Of a stretch of 64,000 nt of DNA, positions 54,801-62,956 are shown one piece after another. Numbering within the stretch: position 1 is the stretch's first letter; each line of letters opens with the position of its first letter. A program made the position numbers and the translations under genes. The stretch is from Okapia johnstoni (Eukaryota > Chordata > Mammalia > Artiodactyla > Giraffidae). Below the pieces are notes generated by a model, which saw only the letters and a list, made by a program, of their open reading frames with translations, was not told the origin of the DNA and did no database searches. Where the stretch lies: assembly GCA_024291935.2 (NCBI GenBank), contig CM044315.1, positions 80,396,385 through 80,460,384 of the forward strand. Reading direction: 5' to 3'.

Positions 54801-57800
54801 TCTCGCACAGCCCTCTCAGCCTGGCCTCAGGGACACTCCTCTCCCCTACATTCTCTGTCTGGCTCCCCCTCCTTGGTCATCCTTCCATCTGTCCTTCCTC
54901 AACATTCCAGCTCCTTCCCTGGCTGCTCCTGGGCCGCTCTCTCCCCTCCCTGCACCCTTCTCCGGGGAGAGCTCATCTATTTGCAGGCTTTGACCACTGC
55001 GTGTTCCTCACCACCTCCCCTTCCTGTGGTTCCCACCAGGATGCTGGTGTGGAGGTCGCCCTGGACTTGCCATCCCACTGCTCCACCAGCAACCACGGAG
55101 CCATCCTGGGGCCCTTGCCCCTATTTCCTCACCCCACGGGGAATCAAGCCCAAGCTCTGCTGCTCAGGCAGGCCCCTACGGCCAGCCCCACGTCCAGGTC
55201 CTCAGCACCTTCACAACAGTCTGCCTCCCCGGGTTCTCCCCCTCCAATCTGCCTTCCACACCACAGCCAGGATGACACTTCAAGAGCACAATTCTGACCC
55301 CATTGCTCCCCTGATGAAAACCCTTTATGCCTCCCTGGAGCCCTCAAGACGAAGTCCAAACGCCTTAGCCTGGCAGGCAGGTCCCTCTGTGACTCACCCT
55401 CCAGACTCAGCTCTGGGATCTCAACATGCCCAGCTCCAACGCTACAGGACACAGCGCCCCCCAGTTGCTTCTGCACCTGCCACTGTCACCGAAAGGAGCT
55501 CTCTCCCAGCCCCTCAGCCTGACTAAGGCCCCCAGGGCTTCACATCCCTCTCAGGGGAGGCTTCTCTGCCCTCCAGACCCCAGCACCCTGGAGTTCTGAT
55601 TCCTTGCAGATCTGACCACACCTGGTTGCAACAGCCTGGCTCTCTCCTTCTCAGGACACGTGTGCTTGGAGTGTTGACAGGGAGCCCAGGGTGCAGGAAG
55701 AGAGCCGAAAACCCCAGGTGGACCCAGAGCTGACTCCAGTGTCAAGCACCAGACACAGAATGAAATGAGTCTCCAGAATTCTGTGGTCAGCAAACTTTCC
55801 CATAAAAGGCCAGAGAGTAAATATTTTTGGCTTTGAGGACATATGGTATGTATCATATCTACTAAACTCTGCTCTAGAGTGTGAAAACAGCCACAGACAG
55901 TACATTTATGAAAGGGCATGGCTGTGTTCCAAAAAAACTTTATTTTCAGAAACAGGTGGTGGGCCACATTTGGCCCCAGGCCACAGTTTGCTGACCTTTC
56001 ATTTAAATGATTCTAGCCTTTGAGTCTTCCTGCCGAGGGCCCAGATATTCTGGAATAGAGACAAGCTGCTCCTGCTATGCTCCCATCTGCATCTCTGACT
56101 CATAAAAGCTGTGAGACTAGTATATCACTGCTGTTGTTTCCAGCCATGAAATGGTGTGGTCATTCAGCATGCAGTGCTAAGTAGTTCGTGCACACATAAA
56201 CCCTGTTATAGGCAACAGTGAGTGTTATAGCTCACTTATTCATTCAGCTGTGTGTTTCACAGGCGCTTAACAAGACCCACCATGCACACAACCCAAGAGA
56301 TGGCAGAGCAGGAAGACAGTTCCTGGCTTCACAGAGCTCAGACTGTCACTGAGGCAACCCCAGCCCAGGGCGAGAGGCGTCATGATGGAAAGAGCATCTG
56401 GGAGCCAAGGAATGACCCTGCCCCGCTGGAAAAAAGTCTGAGCTGTGCCTGCTGGGGTGCAGACATGGAATGACAGCCAGAGAGCCCACGACAGTGGTGG
56501 GGAAGGAGGGGCAGTCACCAAGTCCTGTGCTGGGTTCTAGGGCTCACACGGAAAATCTGGGCCCAGACATCAGGAAAAGTCAGGTGCAGATACCCCCATC
56601 CTGCCACAAGATCTGATGAGCCATCCCCCCCACCAAAAAACCCCTCTTCTGGGTGCAGGGGTCAGAATGCAGGTACAGGGACTGGCACCCCGGGGCTGGG
56701 ATGTGGGTTCTGTGAAGGTCCTGGACCTATATTTGGAGGGCTTGACTGAAGACAGGTCAGGGTCTAAGGAGCTTCACCCCAGGGCTTGCAGTGCCTGTCT
56801 AGCTGCTGGATACAGGAGTTCCTTGGTCACTTCATCACAGTGGATGGTTCAGGGAGAAGGGTGGAAGGCAGGAACAGGAAACGGGGGCCAGGGTGAGGCC
56901 AGGGTCCCTGAGGGGAGACCGGCAGACCCAGGCGGGGCAGGCAGGCTGGGGGAGCCACCCTACCTGGGGTCTGGTAGTTGAGCCGCCGCATCTCCACGGG
57001 GTCGGAGGAGTGGGCCAGCAAGGAGTCCTTCAGACCAATTGACTGCTCATCCTTGGACGATGGGGAGTGGGTCCTTTTCCTGGAGAGGCAGAAGGGTGGT
57101 TGGTGAGAACCGAGGTCCAGGCAGAGGACAGAGACGCATGGCATGGCCGGCTGCCCCAGAGCTCTGTGTCCACAGCTCTGCCCCTCCCATCCCGGCCTGG
57201 GGTCTCTGAGTGCAGGGGAGCCAGGGCCAGAGCAGCCTCACAAGGTGGGGATGGGGAGAGAGCAGGAGTAGGGAGCGGACAGTGGGCTAGCACAGCAAGA
57301 AAGGAAGGGGTCACAGAGGCTGGTGGCTCCTTCCCACGGGGACAGGTCACGGCTGGGCAGTGGCTGCTGTCCGCAAGACCCCCACGCTGAGGCAGCAGGA
57401 GCCACCAGGAGTAAACATGCAAACAACACATAAGATATGCAAACATCACAGAGAGTTGGGCCCCCGCTGTCTGGCTCTTGGGATCAGGGTAAAGGCGCAG
57501 AGCAGCAGGGGAAGGCGTTCCCCTAGCTGGGCAGAGTCTTCCCTTGATGGCCTCGGCTCCCCGGTCTACAGGGACAGGATCAAAGACAGACTGTGGGGTC
57601 CAACTGCTGACAAGTATCCAAGGCTTCTGCGCAGTGGACACAGCTGTGTCAGGGGAGGAAACTTATGCGTGTGTGTGTGAGTGTGTACCACACACTTCCC
57701 CACTGCCCTGCAGCCAGTGCTCCCTGCACAGAGGCCAGGCTCTGTCTCCTACAGCGCTGCGGTGACCTCAGACACCCGGGAGCCTGGGGGCAGGCTCTGA

Positions 57801-60800
57801 GGAGTTCAGAGCCGGCCTGTGCATGCATGGGCAGCACTGGAGTTCTGAGCTAAGCCTCTCTCCGGAGAAGGGGCACCCTCGGTGCAGGGCACAGGTGGAG
57901 AGAGTGACAGAGCCGGCTCCGGCGTCTGCCGAGCTGACCAGACAGCCGCAGGCCAGGAGGCTTCTGGTCCAAGCAGCGCCCCTCCCTGATGGGCCCGCAG
58001 TGTGCATGGGGACAAGAAGTGAATGGGGAGGCGTGTGAAGAGAGAAGGAAGGACTCCTACCTTTCTTGTTTACTAGGTCCCGAAAGACAGGCAAGGACAG
58101 AAGAAAGGAACCATCACTGTTTCTGCCACACACACTCAGGCCCTCTCATGAAACGGGGGGACACTGCGGACCGACCTACAGCACCCACGTGGCATTCATA
58201 GGGAGGGGGTCACCTCTCCTGGCATACATCAGGACCCAGACGGCAGTGGAGGGGGCTTGAGTGGGTGTGGGAGTCGCTCCTTAGGTTCCCCACCCAGGGA
58301 TCTTCCGGCCCTGAACCAGGTGAGCTTGTCCCTATTCACCCTGGGAGGAAGGAGCTAACTTCAGGTAGCAGGCACTGGGTCTAGGTCAAGGGTCAGGGTC
58401 AAGGGCAGGGAGAGATGGGGCACTGGGCACAGGCCCCCTCAAGTGTGTACCTGTGTGCAGACACAAGGATCAACAAGCATGCACTGACAGCCTTGTGCTG
58501 GGTGCTGCAAACAGGCCCAGCGATGTTCCCATGGAAGCACCCCTAGACAGTGGGGGACAGTGTGAGAGGGAGTGGGAGGGGCCTGGCAGAGCCTCGTGGC
58601 ATCAGAGCCTGGAAGAGTCTCCAAGGATGGGACAAGAGTGCAGTGGAGGGGCGCCGGCCAGGCCGGCCGGGAGCTGCGTTAGTTCAGTGATGATGTAGGG
58701 GTGGTGGCAAGGGCCAGAGCAGCCAGGCATCTGATGGACCGTCAGGCTGCAGACAGGCTATAAAACTCTTTAGTTAAAGCTGAGAAGTTTTATATTGAGG
58801 GTGACAAAGCAAATCTTTGCAAATACCTTTCAGGCTGGGAGGAGGATGGAGAGGAACGGGCACGCTAAGGAGAGGAGGAGGCTGCAGCTACGCCAGAGAG
58901 AGGACTGAGGCGGGCCACATGCGTGTGCATTACCTCGTGGGGAGCTCATGGTGGGGTGGGGGGCAGGTCAAGTGATATTCACGAGAGACTGGGGGGGGGG
59001 AGGGGGGAGGAGGGTTGAGGGTGACACTTGGATTTCCAGTTGGCAACTGGATGGGTAGGCCCATCCCCTGTGACAGGGACCCTGGGGGGAGGGCTGTGGG
59101 AAGGGTCAAGACAGCCTCTGTCTGGGACAGCTGTGGATGCTGTGTCACAGCGGGCACTGAATAAACATCTGTCAAGTGACTGTCCATGGGCACGTGGACC
59201 TGGAGCTGGGTCTGGACCTCTCAAGGCCTGGGCAGGGGAGTCAGGCTGGGAATCATCTAGGGCTGGTGGCAGAGGGGATGCTGAAGGTAGGAGACCAGGA
59301 GGAGGTAGTGTTTTGAAGCTGAGAGACAGACAGGCTCACATCCACCAAAACACAGAGACGGACAGACGGACATGCCTCAGGGATGCACCTGAACAAATCC
59401 TTTGTGAAGGTGCGCGGCTGCTCATCACACCCAGGCTCACACCAGCGGGTGTGCCCACACACTGCCTCTGCTCTCCTGGCTTCCCTCCGAGCCAGGAGCG
59501 TGCACCCCGGGGTGCAGACCAGCATGGCTGCCCTGGCCTGCATGTGTCCGACTGGGGAGGGCCTGGGGGTCCACGGGCAGGTGGCCGTCCACCAGAGCAC
59601 TCACCTCTTGAACAGGAGAATGGCAATGACAATGAGGACGATGAGGATGACTGCCAGGACAGGGCCCGTCACCCACAGCAGCTCGGGTTCCTCCTGCTGC
59701 TGGGCTGGTGTCACCTGGACCACGATCTCGTCGGAGTAGGGGCTGCAGGCATAGCGCTTCTGTGACCCGGTGGAGGAACAGCACAGCAGGTGAGCCCCGG
59801 GGTGAGATCGCCCATCCTCCATCCCCCAAACCTGGAGAAAGGGCTTTGGCCCGGGTCTCCCGGAACTAAGAGGTTGACCTGGGCCTGGTCAGCTCACTGG
59901 GCCCCTAGGGCCAGGTCGGGCTGTCCTTCTGGATCCTAGGGGTTAGTGCCCTGAGACCGCAGTGCAGGTCTGGGGCCTCTGGGGTGTGTGAGACTGGTCT
60001 GGGGGTGTCTGGTCAGGCCTGGGGTCTTGGCTAGACCTGGTCCACGGGTTCCTTCAGGGAGGCGAGCACAAAGCACTGGTAGCTCAGGTCTGGAGACAGT
60101 GGCCGGTTGTAGAAGCCCTGGTAGTTCTTCTTGTCCCCCAGGGTGAAGGTCTCCGGGAGAACGTCCACCTGAGCGGCCACGTATGGCTTCAGCCGCTCCG
60201 TCTGCCTCCGCCGCCGCCGCCGCCGCCGCTCCCCGCTGCCCTGCTCGATGGCCTCCAAGAGCTGGCAGCAGAGCAGAGGAGTCACACAGGGGCCTTGGAG
60301 CACACGCTCCTGGGCTGAGGCTAGGCTCACCGTCCATGTCAGGGGCCTGAGCCTGGCCTAACTCACTGTCCATGAGAATCACGCTGGACACCAGAAGGCA
60401 GTGCCACTCCTCCCAGCCAACCTGCTAAGAAGGGGCCCTCTGGGTAACCTGCCCCTCACCCTCACCAGAGAGGGCTGGCTGCCCACCACTGCTGGGGTTC
60501 CACTGGAGCCCATCTGTGGCCTTTAGACCCCTGCAGACTGCGAGGCTCACAGGACCTGAGATCCTCTAGATCTGAGAGATGTGTCTGCCACTTCGCACCC
60601 CAGGGGATCCTCCACAAACTCCTCTGGGGAGGTCTCGGTCAGCCCTCCAGGAGTTCTCAGAAAGCTCCCAGGAGCCAGCTCAGAGTGTGTCTCTTCAGAG
60701 ACATGGGCAGGCTGCCAATCAGAGAATAATTCCAGTTTGGGGGGAGTCCCCAGGGCACAGCCAACCAGCACAGTGGGACTGCCATCAGGCCTGCCCCAGC

Positions 60801-62956
60801 CGGTCCCCAGGCACCTCGTCCAGCTCCAGCTCCTCGGGCGTGCTCCACCGCGGCGCCAGCATGCTCCCTCCCATGCGGTCGATGGGCACCACCATGATGT
60901 AGAACCACCTGGGTGGGCAGAGGAGAATCAGGGCTGTCCTCCCCTGGTTCTTGAATGGCCGGCCCTGCCCTCCCTCCCCCTTCCCCGCCAACCGAGGCAT
61001 GTCTGCACACCTGACAAGTGCGGGTTCCTGCACGCGGGGCATGGTGAGGGTGAAGCGGCCATCCTCGATGTAGGCTGAGGCCGGCAGTGGCTTGTGCGGC
61101 AGGAGGTCAGGGGCCGTGCGGATGGACACGAGGTGTTGCAGGCCCCCCGCGCTGCTGCCGCGGTTCATCAGCACAAATGAGTATTCCGTGTTGGGCTGCA
61201 GGTCTGCAATCAGCTTCCGCATGGAGTGCCCGTCCACCTCCACGCTCTGCCCATTGTACAGGATCTGCACGGGAAGGGGGGGCGCAGGCGGTGTGTTCGG
61301 GTGAGGGGCCCCCTCCCAGGCCTGCGGGACAGAGCTTTGTGAATGCATACACGTGGGCGGGGACTGCAATGCGGACCCCGCAGCAGGACAGCGAGTGTCG
61401 GGCCCAGCTGGCCCCACCTACCCTGAAGGGTACTGTTGACTTGTAGGAGTCAGGCACCTCCCAGCTGAGCAGCACAGATGTCTTCATTGCAGCCTCCACA
61501 CGGAAGTTCTTGGCAAACACTGTTGGGATATAAGGAGGAAGGAGTCACCTCTGGCTGCCTAAAAGGCCTGGAGGGCTCCCCGCTGGGAAGAGATGGGAGG
61601 CAGGGCGCAGGGGATTAGGGATGGCTGCAGAGGGCCAGAACCCCCACTCCCACCAGCTTCCACTGCACACAGTTCAGCTCCCAGCCCCGGCTCTTCCTCA
61701 TGGTGAGAACCGAGCGGGGCAGAAGCCACAGGACCCGTGGTCAGGCCCTCCAAAAGGGCGCGGGTGAAGCTGGAGCTTACAGACGGCAGGTCAGAGTGAC
61801 CAGAGGTCAGTGGGACTCGGTCACGAGAAGCAGTGTGGCCGCACACCAGAGCACTGTGGACCGTGTTCACTAGAGGTCAGGGGGTCATGGCCCCAAGAGG
61901 TTAGTGTTGCATACCCAAGAGCGGTGATGCAGTCATGAGAGATCAGTGGGTCAAGGTCACGAGAGATTGGAGTTGCCCAGCAGAGGTCAGTAGGCCAAGG
62001 ACAGCAGAAGTCAGGGGCCACACACGGAGAATGTGGCGCCTGTTCACTAGAGGTTAGTGGTCATGGTCATGAGAGACTGGAGTGTCACACACCAGAGGCT
62101 GGTGGCTCACAGTCGCCAGAGGTCAGTGAGTCAAGGAGAGCAGAAGTCCCCAGGCGTAGCCACATGCCCGCAGCACACACCTTGCTCCACGGGCATGGTC
62201 CGGGACTGGATGCTGGGGCTGAGCGGGCCGGTGCCTTTGCTGGTGCGTGCACGGACCTTGATGTCGTAAGTGGTGTCTGGCTTGAGGCCGGAGAGCGTCA
62301 GGTGGGTGTCAGTAGTGACGTTCTGAAGCTCCTGCTGGCTGTTGATGTCACGGTACACCACAGTGTAGTTGGTGATGCGCCCGTTCCTTTCCGCCAGCAC
62401 TGGGGGGTCCCAGATCACTTCCGTGGTAGACGTGGTCAGTCCTATCACGCGCAGGTTTTGGGGGAAACCGCTGGGCACATCCTCGGGGGTCGTGATCTCC
62501 TTCTCAAACTCCTCACCCAGGCCGGCCCGGTTCTTGGCAGCGAGCCGGAAGATGTAGGTAGCCCCTTTGTGCAGGCCAGTAACCGTAAAGTGCTGGTCGT
62601 CCTTGCCAAAATCGATGGTGTTGGGCCGCGCCTCGTCGGCTCGGCGGTACTGCAGCCGGTAGCCCAGCAGCTCCCCAGGCAGCTCCTTGGGTGGGTGCCA
62701 CTGGAGCAGCGCGGTGTTCATGGCCGTGGTGCTGACCATCATGGTGGGCCGGCCTGGGACTGAACAACCACGCACTGGGCTCTGGCCCTGCCCTCCTCTC
62801 AGCCCCACCCTCAGCTCTGACCCCAGCCCCTCACTCACCTGCCCCCGTGGTCGTGACAATTTTGGGCTTGCTGCGGGCACCGTCCCCCTTGGTGGTGTAG
62901 GCGGCGACGGTAATGGAGTAGGTGGTCTCCGGGGTCAGGCCGCTGATGGTGGTTTC
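45802..62956 (-). CDS. PTPRF: PTPRF (LAR) receptor tyrosine phosphatase, 3' part of coding region (20 exons)
   Basis: Spliced minus-strand gene. Twenty constitutive exons from 62956 down to the TAA at 45804-45802 add up to 3,390 nt (1,129 codons plus stop), with matching phases at every junction. LAR is about 1,900 residues, so the N-terminal Ig domains and first FN3 repeats lie beyond 64,000. In order: FN3 repeats, an Arg-rich proteolytic cleavage site, a transmembrane helix ([14 protein letters not shown]), a juxtamembrane segment, then D1 (K-N-R-Y, W-P-D, V-H-C-S-A-G-V-G-R) and D2 (K-N-R-L, W-P-E, V-H-C-S-A-G-V-G-R). It is a cell-surface adhesion receptor that dephosphorylates tyrosines through D1; D2 is mainly a regulatory domain. 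It ends F-D-H-Y-A-T. No disabling change is seen. Confidence 0.97.
46220..46355 (-). CDS. PTPRF: PTPRF window exon 19: D2 P-loop end
   Basis: 136 nt, acceptor ...GGGCAG, donor GAG|GTATGC. It encodes [12 protein letters not shown] through R-P-A-M-V-Q-T-E. Confidence 0.95.
46436..46590 (-). CDS. PTPRF: PTPRF window exon 18: D2 WPE loop and Cys
   Basis: 155 nt, the same length and phase as its D1 counterpart (48141-48295), a trace of the ancient domain duplication. It encodes D-W-P-E-Q-G-V-P (Glu in place of the catalytic Asp) and I-T-V-H-C, with the Cys codon at 46440-46438. Confidence 0.96.
46840..46965 (-). CDS. PTPRF: PTPRF window exon 17: D2 middle
   Basis: 126 nt, 42 whole codons. It encodes E-K-C-H-Q-Y-W-P through F-K-V-T-D-A-R. 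Confidence 0.95.
47155..47281 (-). CDS. PTPRF: PTPRF window exon 16: D2 core
   Basis: 127 nt. It encodes [12 protein letters not shown] through T-R-L-R-E-M-G-R; acceptor ...CCCCAG, donor AGG|GTGAGC. Confidence 0.95.
47496..47674 (-). CDS. PTPRF: PTPRF window exon 15: D2 pTyr-loop region
   Basis: 179 nt. It encodes [22 protein letters not shown] and S-D-Y-I-N-A-S-F. The Tyr of the D1 K-N-R-Y motif is Leu here, one reason D2 is nearly inactive. Confidence 0.95.
47780..48065 (-). CDS. PTPRF: PTPRF window exon 14: D1 P-loop end and start of D2
   Basis: 286 nt. It encodes [13 protein letters not shown] through V-Q-T-E-D-Q-Y and on to M-E-L-E-F-K, linking the two phosphatase domains. Confidence 0.96.
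48141..48295 (-). CDS. PTPRF: PTPRF window exon 13: D1 WPD loop and catalytic Cys
   Basis: 155 nt. It encodes S-G-S-S-E-K-R-E-L through A-W-P-D-H-G-V-P and M-V-V-H-C. The nucleophilic Cys codon is 48145-48143; the general acid is the Asp of W-P-D. Confidence 0.96.
48602..48721 (-). CDS. PTPRF: PTPRF window exon 12: D1 middle
   Basis: 120 nt, phase 0 both sides. It encodes V-K-C-D-Q-Y-W-P through T-V-R-T-F-A-L-H-K. Confidence 0.94.
49446..49621 (-). CDS. PTPRF: PTPRF window exon 11: D1 core
   Basis: 176 nt, acceptor ...CCATAG, donor CGG|GTAAGG. It encodes [20 protein letters not shown] and W-R-M-V-W-E-Q, all PTP-family core motifs. Confidence 0.95.
49795..49918 (-). CDS. PTPRF: PTPRF window exon 10: D1 pTyr-recognition loop
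   Basis: 124 nt. It encodes [12 protein letters not shown] through [10 protein letters not shown] and V-I-L-T-S-I-D. The K-N-R-Y loop binds the substrate phosphotyrosine ring. Confidence 0.95.
50470..51390 (+). repeat. L2 LINE fragment
   Basis: CAGCCAGAACAATCCTTATA, AAAATGCCAATCTGATGATC, CTGCTTAAAGCCTTCCATGG are good L2 blocks; the outer limits are approximate. Confidence 0.65.
52140..52372 (-). mobile_element. Bov-tA SINE
   Basis: Reverse Bov-tA with a partial internal duplication (GACTCTTTGCACGACTCTTT). It then reads GGCAAGAATACTGGAATGGG and CCAGGGATCGAACCCGCGTC. It is little diverged, so probably young. Confidence 0.9.
52530..52720 (+). repeat. MIR SINE
   Basis: GATGTGACCTTAGACAAGTC, CTCATCTGTAAGATGGGATA and ATAGGGTTGTAGGGAGGACA are typical MIR core text. 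Confidence 0.85.
53000..53097 (-). CDS. PTPRF: PTPRF window exon 9: wedge region before D1
   Basis: 98 nt, acceptor ...CTCCCAG, donor GAG|GTGAGA. It encodes [13 protein letters not shown] through K-F-S-Q-E-Y-E, the helix-turn-helix that precedes the first phosphatase domain. Confidence 0.95.
53882..53914 (-). CDS. PTPRF: PTPRF 33-nt alternative microexon (LASE-a type)
   Basis: Minus-strand exon between a strong acceptor (CTTTTTCTCTGCAG) and the donor GTTAGT. Inserted between window exons 8 and 9 (phase 1 both sides) it adds 11 residues reading [11 protein letters not shown] after T-P-G. This agrees with the known LAR juxtamembrane alternative insert as I remember it. Confidence 0.8.
54420..55660 (+). 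repeat. L2-like LINE region
   Basis: C/T-rich with L2 blocks: CTCCCCTGATGAAAACCCTT, ACGAAGTCCAAACGCCTTAG, CTCAGGACACGTGTGCTTGG. Limits and continuity are uncertain. Confidence 0.5.
55786..56003. mobile_element. Non-autonomous hAT-type DNA transposon
   Basis: About 220 bp with matching inverted ends: GGTCAGCAAACTTTCC on the left and CAGTTTGCTGACC on the right. The middle includes GGCTGTGTTCCAAAAAAACT. A mammal-wide MER-type element. Confidence 0.75.
56964..57079 (-). CDS. PTPRF: PTPRF window exon 8: juxtamembrane segment
   Basis: 116 nt, acceptor ...CTCCAG, donor CCAG|GTAGGG. It encodes [12 protein letters not shown] through R-L-N-Y-Q-T-P. Confidence 0.95.
57080..59604 (-). other. PTPRF: PTPRF intron between window exons 7 and 8
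   Basis: About 2.5 kb, GC-rich, with no large repeat that I recognise. It holds the candidate 12-nt microexon (58061-58072), a DR1-like nuclear receptor motif (58383-58395) and a G-run (58991-59010). Confidence 0.65.
58061..58072 (-). CDS. PTPRF: Candidate 12-nt in-frame PTPRF microexon (unproven)
   Basis: On the minus strand, TAAACAAGAAAG is bounded by ...GGGACCTAG (after a long pyrimidine tract) and GTAGGAGT. Joined between window exons 7 and 8 it would keep the frame and insert S-K-Q-E right after F-K at the membrane. This is predicted from sequence alone. Confidence 0.4.
59605..59759 (-). CDS. PTPRF: PTPRF window exon 7: transmembrane helix
   Basis: 155 nt, acceptor ...GTCACAG, donor AAGAG|GTGAGT. 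It encodes [11 protein letters not shown], a Gln/Glu-rich stalk, a ~24-residue hydrophobic helix rich in Ile/Val/Leu and the stop-transfer L-L-F-K-R. Confidence 0.96.
60037..60261 (-). CDS. PTPRF: PTPRF window exon 6: Arg-rich cleavage site region
   Basis: 225 nt, acceptor ...TGCCAG, donor CAG|GTCTAG. It encodes [11 protein letters not shown], then eight arginines, then [11 protein letters not shown] is known to be cut at a basic site here into non-covalently linked E and P subunits. Seven of the eight Arg codons are a pure CGG run. Confidence 0.95.
60815..60908 (-). CDS. PTPRF: PTPRF window exon 5: membrane-proximal ectodomain
   Basis: 94 nt, acceptor ...ACCCAG, donor GAG|GTGCCT. It encodes [11 protein letters not shown] through E-E-L-E-L-D-E. 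Confidence 0.94.
61011..61264 (-). CDS. PTPRF: PTPRF window exon 4: rest of the FN3 domain
   Basis: 254 nt, acceptor ...GTGCAG, donor CAG|GTGTGC, phase 2 out. It encodes [11 protein letters not shown] through V-Q-E-P-A-L-V. Confidence 0.95.
61422..61519 (-). CDS. PTPRF: PTPRF window exon 3: start of an FN3 domain
   Basis: 98 nt, acceptor ...CAACAG, donor AGG|GTAGGT. It encodes [10 protein letters not shown] through K-S-T-V-P-F-R. Confidence 0.94.
61781..62163. repeat. 22-23-bp minisatellite with AGGTCA motifs (PTPRF intron)
   Basis: About 17 degenerate units, nearly all starting AGA and 20-24 bp long, fill the intron between window exons 2 and 3. A typical unit is AGAGGTCAGTGGGTCA plus a few bases. 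AGGTCA occurs at 61788, 61804, 61874, 61954, 61984 and 62120. Confidence 0.75.
62181..62759 (-). CDS. PTPRF: PTPRF window exon 2: two FN3 domains
   Basis: 579 nt, the largest exon here; acceptor ...GTTCAG, donor CAAG|GTGTGT. It encodes [10 protein letters not shown] through S-R-T-M-P-V-E-Q. It covers about two FN3 repeats (conserved W in L-L-Q-W-H-P-P and V-I-W-D-P-P). N-glycosylation sequons N-Y-T and N-V-T are visible. Confidence 0.96.
62839..62956 (-). CDS. PTPRF: PTPRF window exon 1: FN3 strands (phase 0 in, 1 out)
   Basis: 118 nt, acceptor ...CTTTAG, donor GCAG|GTGAGT. It encodes [13 protein letters not shown] through I-V-T-T-T-G-A, the end of an FN3 domain. Confidence 0.93.

Larger units (their letters stand above)
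53915..56963 (-). other. PTPRF: PTPRF intron between window exon 8 and the 33-nt microexon
   Basis: About 3 kb. It contains a 10-bp triplet repeat (53997-54030), an L2-like region (about 54420-55660) and a hAT-type DNA transposon (55786-56003). The 298-codon plus-strand frame at 54630-55526 lies in the L2-like sequence and is not a gene. Confidence 0.7.

Noticed and set aside
54630..55526. 298-codon open frame on the plus strand
   Set aside because: Pro/Ser/Leu-rich low-complexity translation over L2-like C/T-rich sequence, antisense within a PTPRF intron. No known domain or splice context.
59028..59765. 245-codon open frame on the plus strand
   Set aside because: It overlaps antisense to the PTPRF transmembrane exon. 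GC-rich DNA keeps the reverse frame open.
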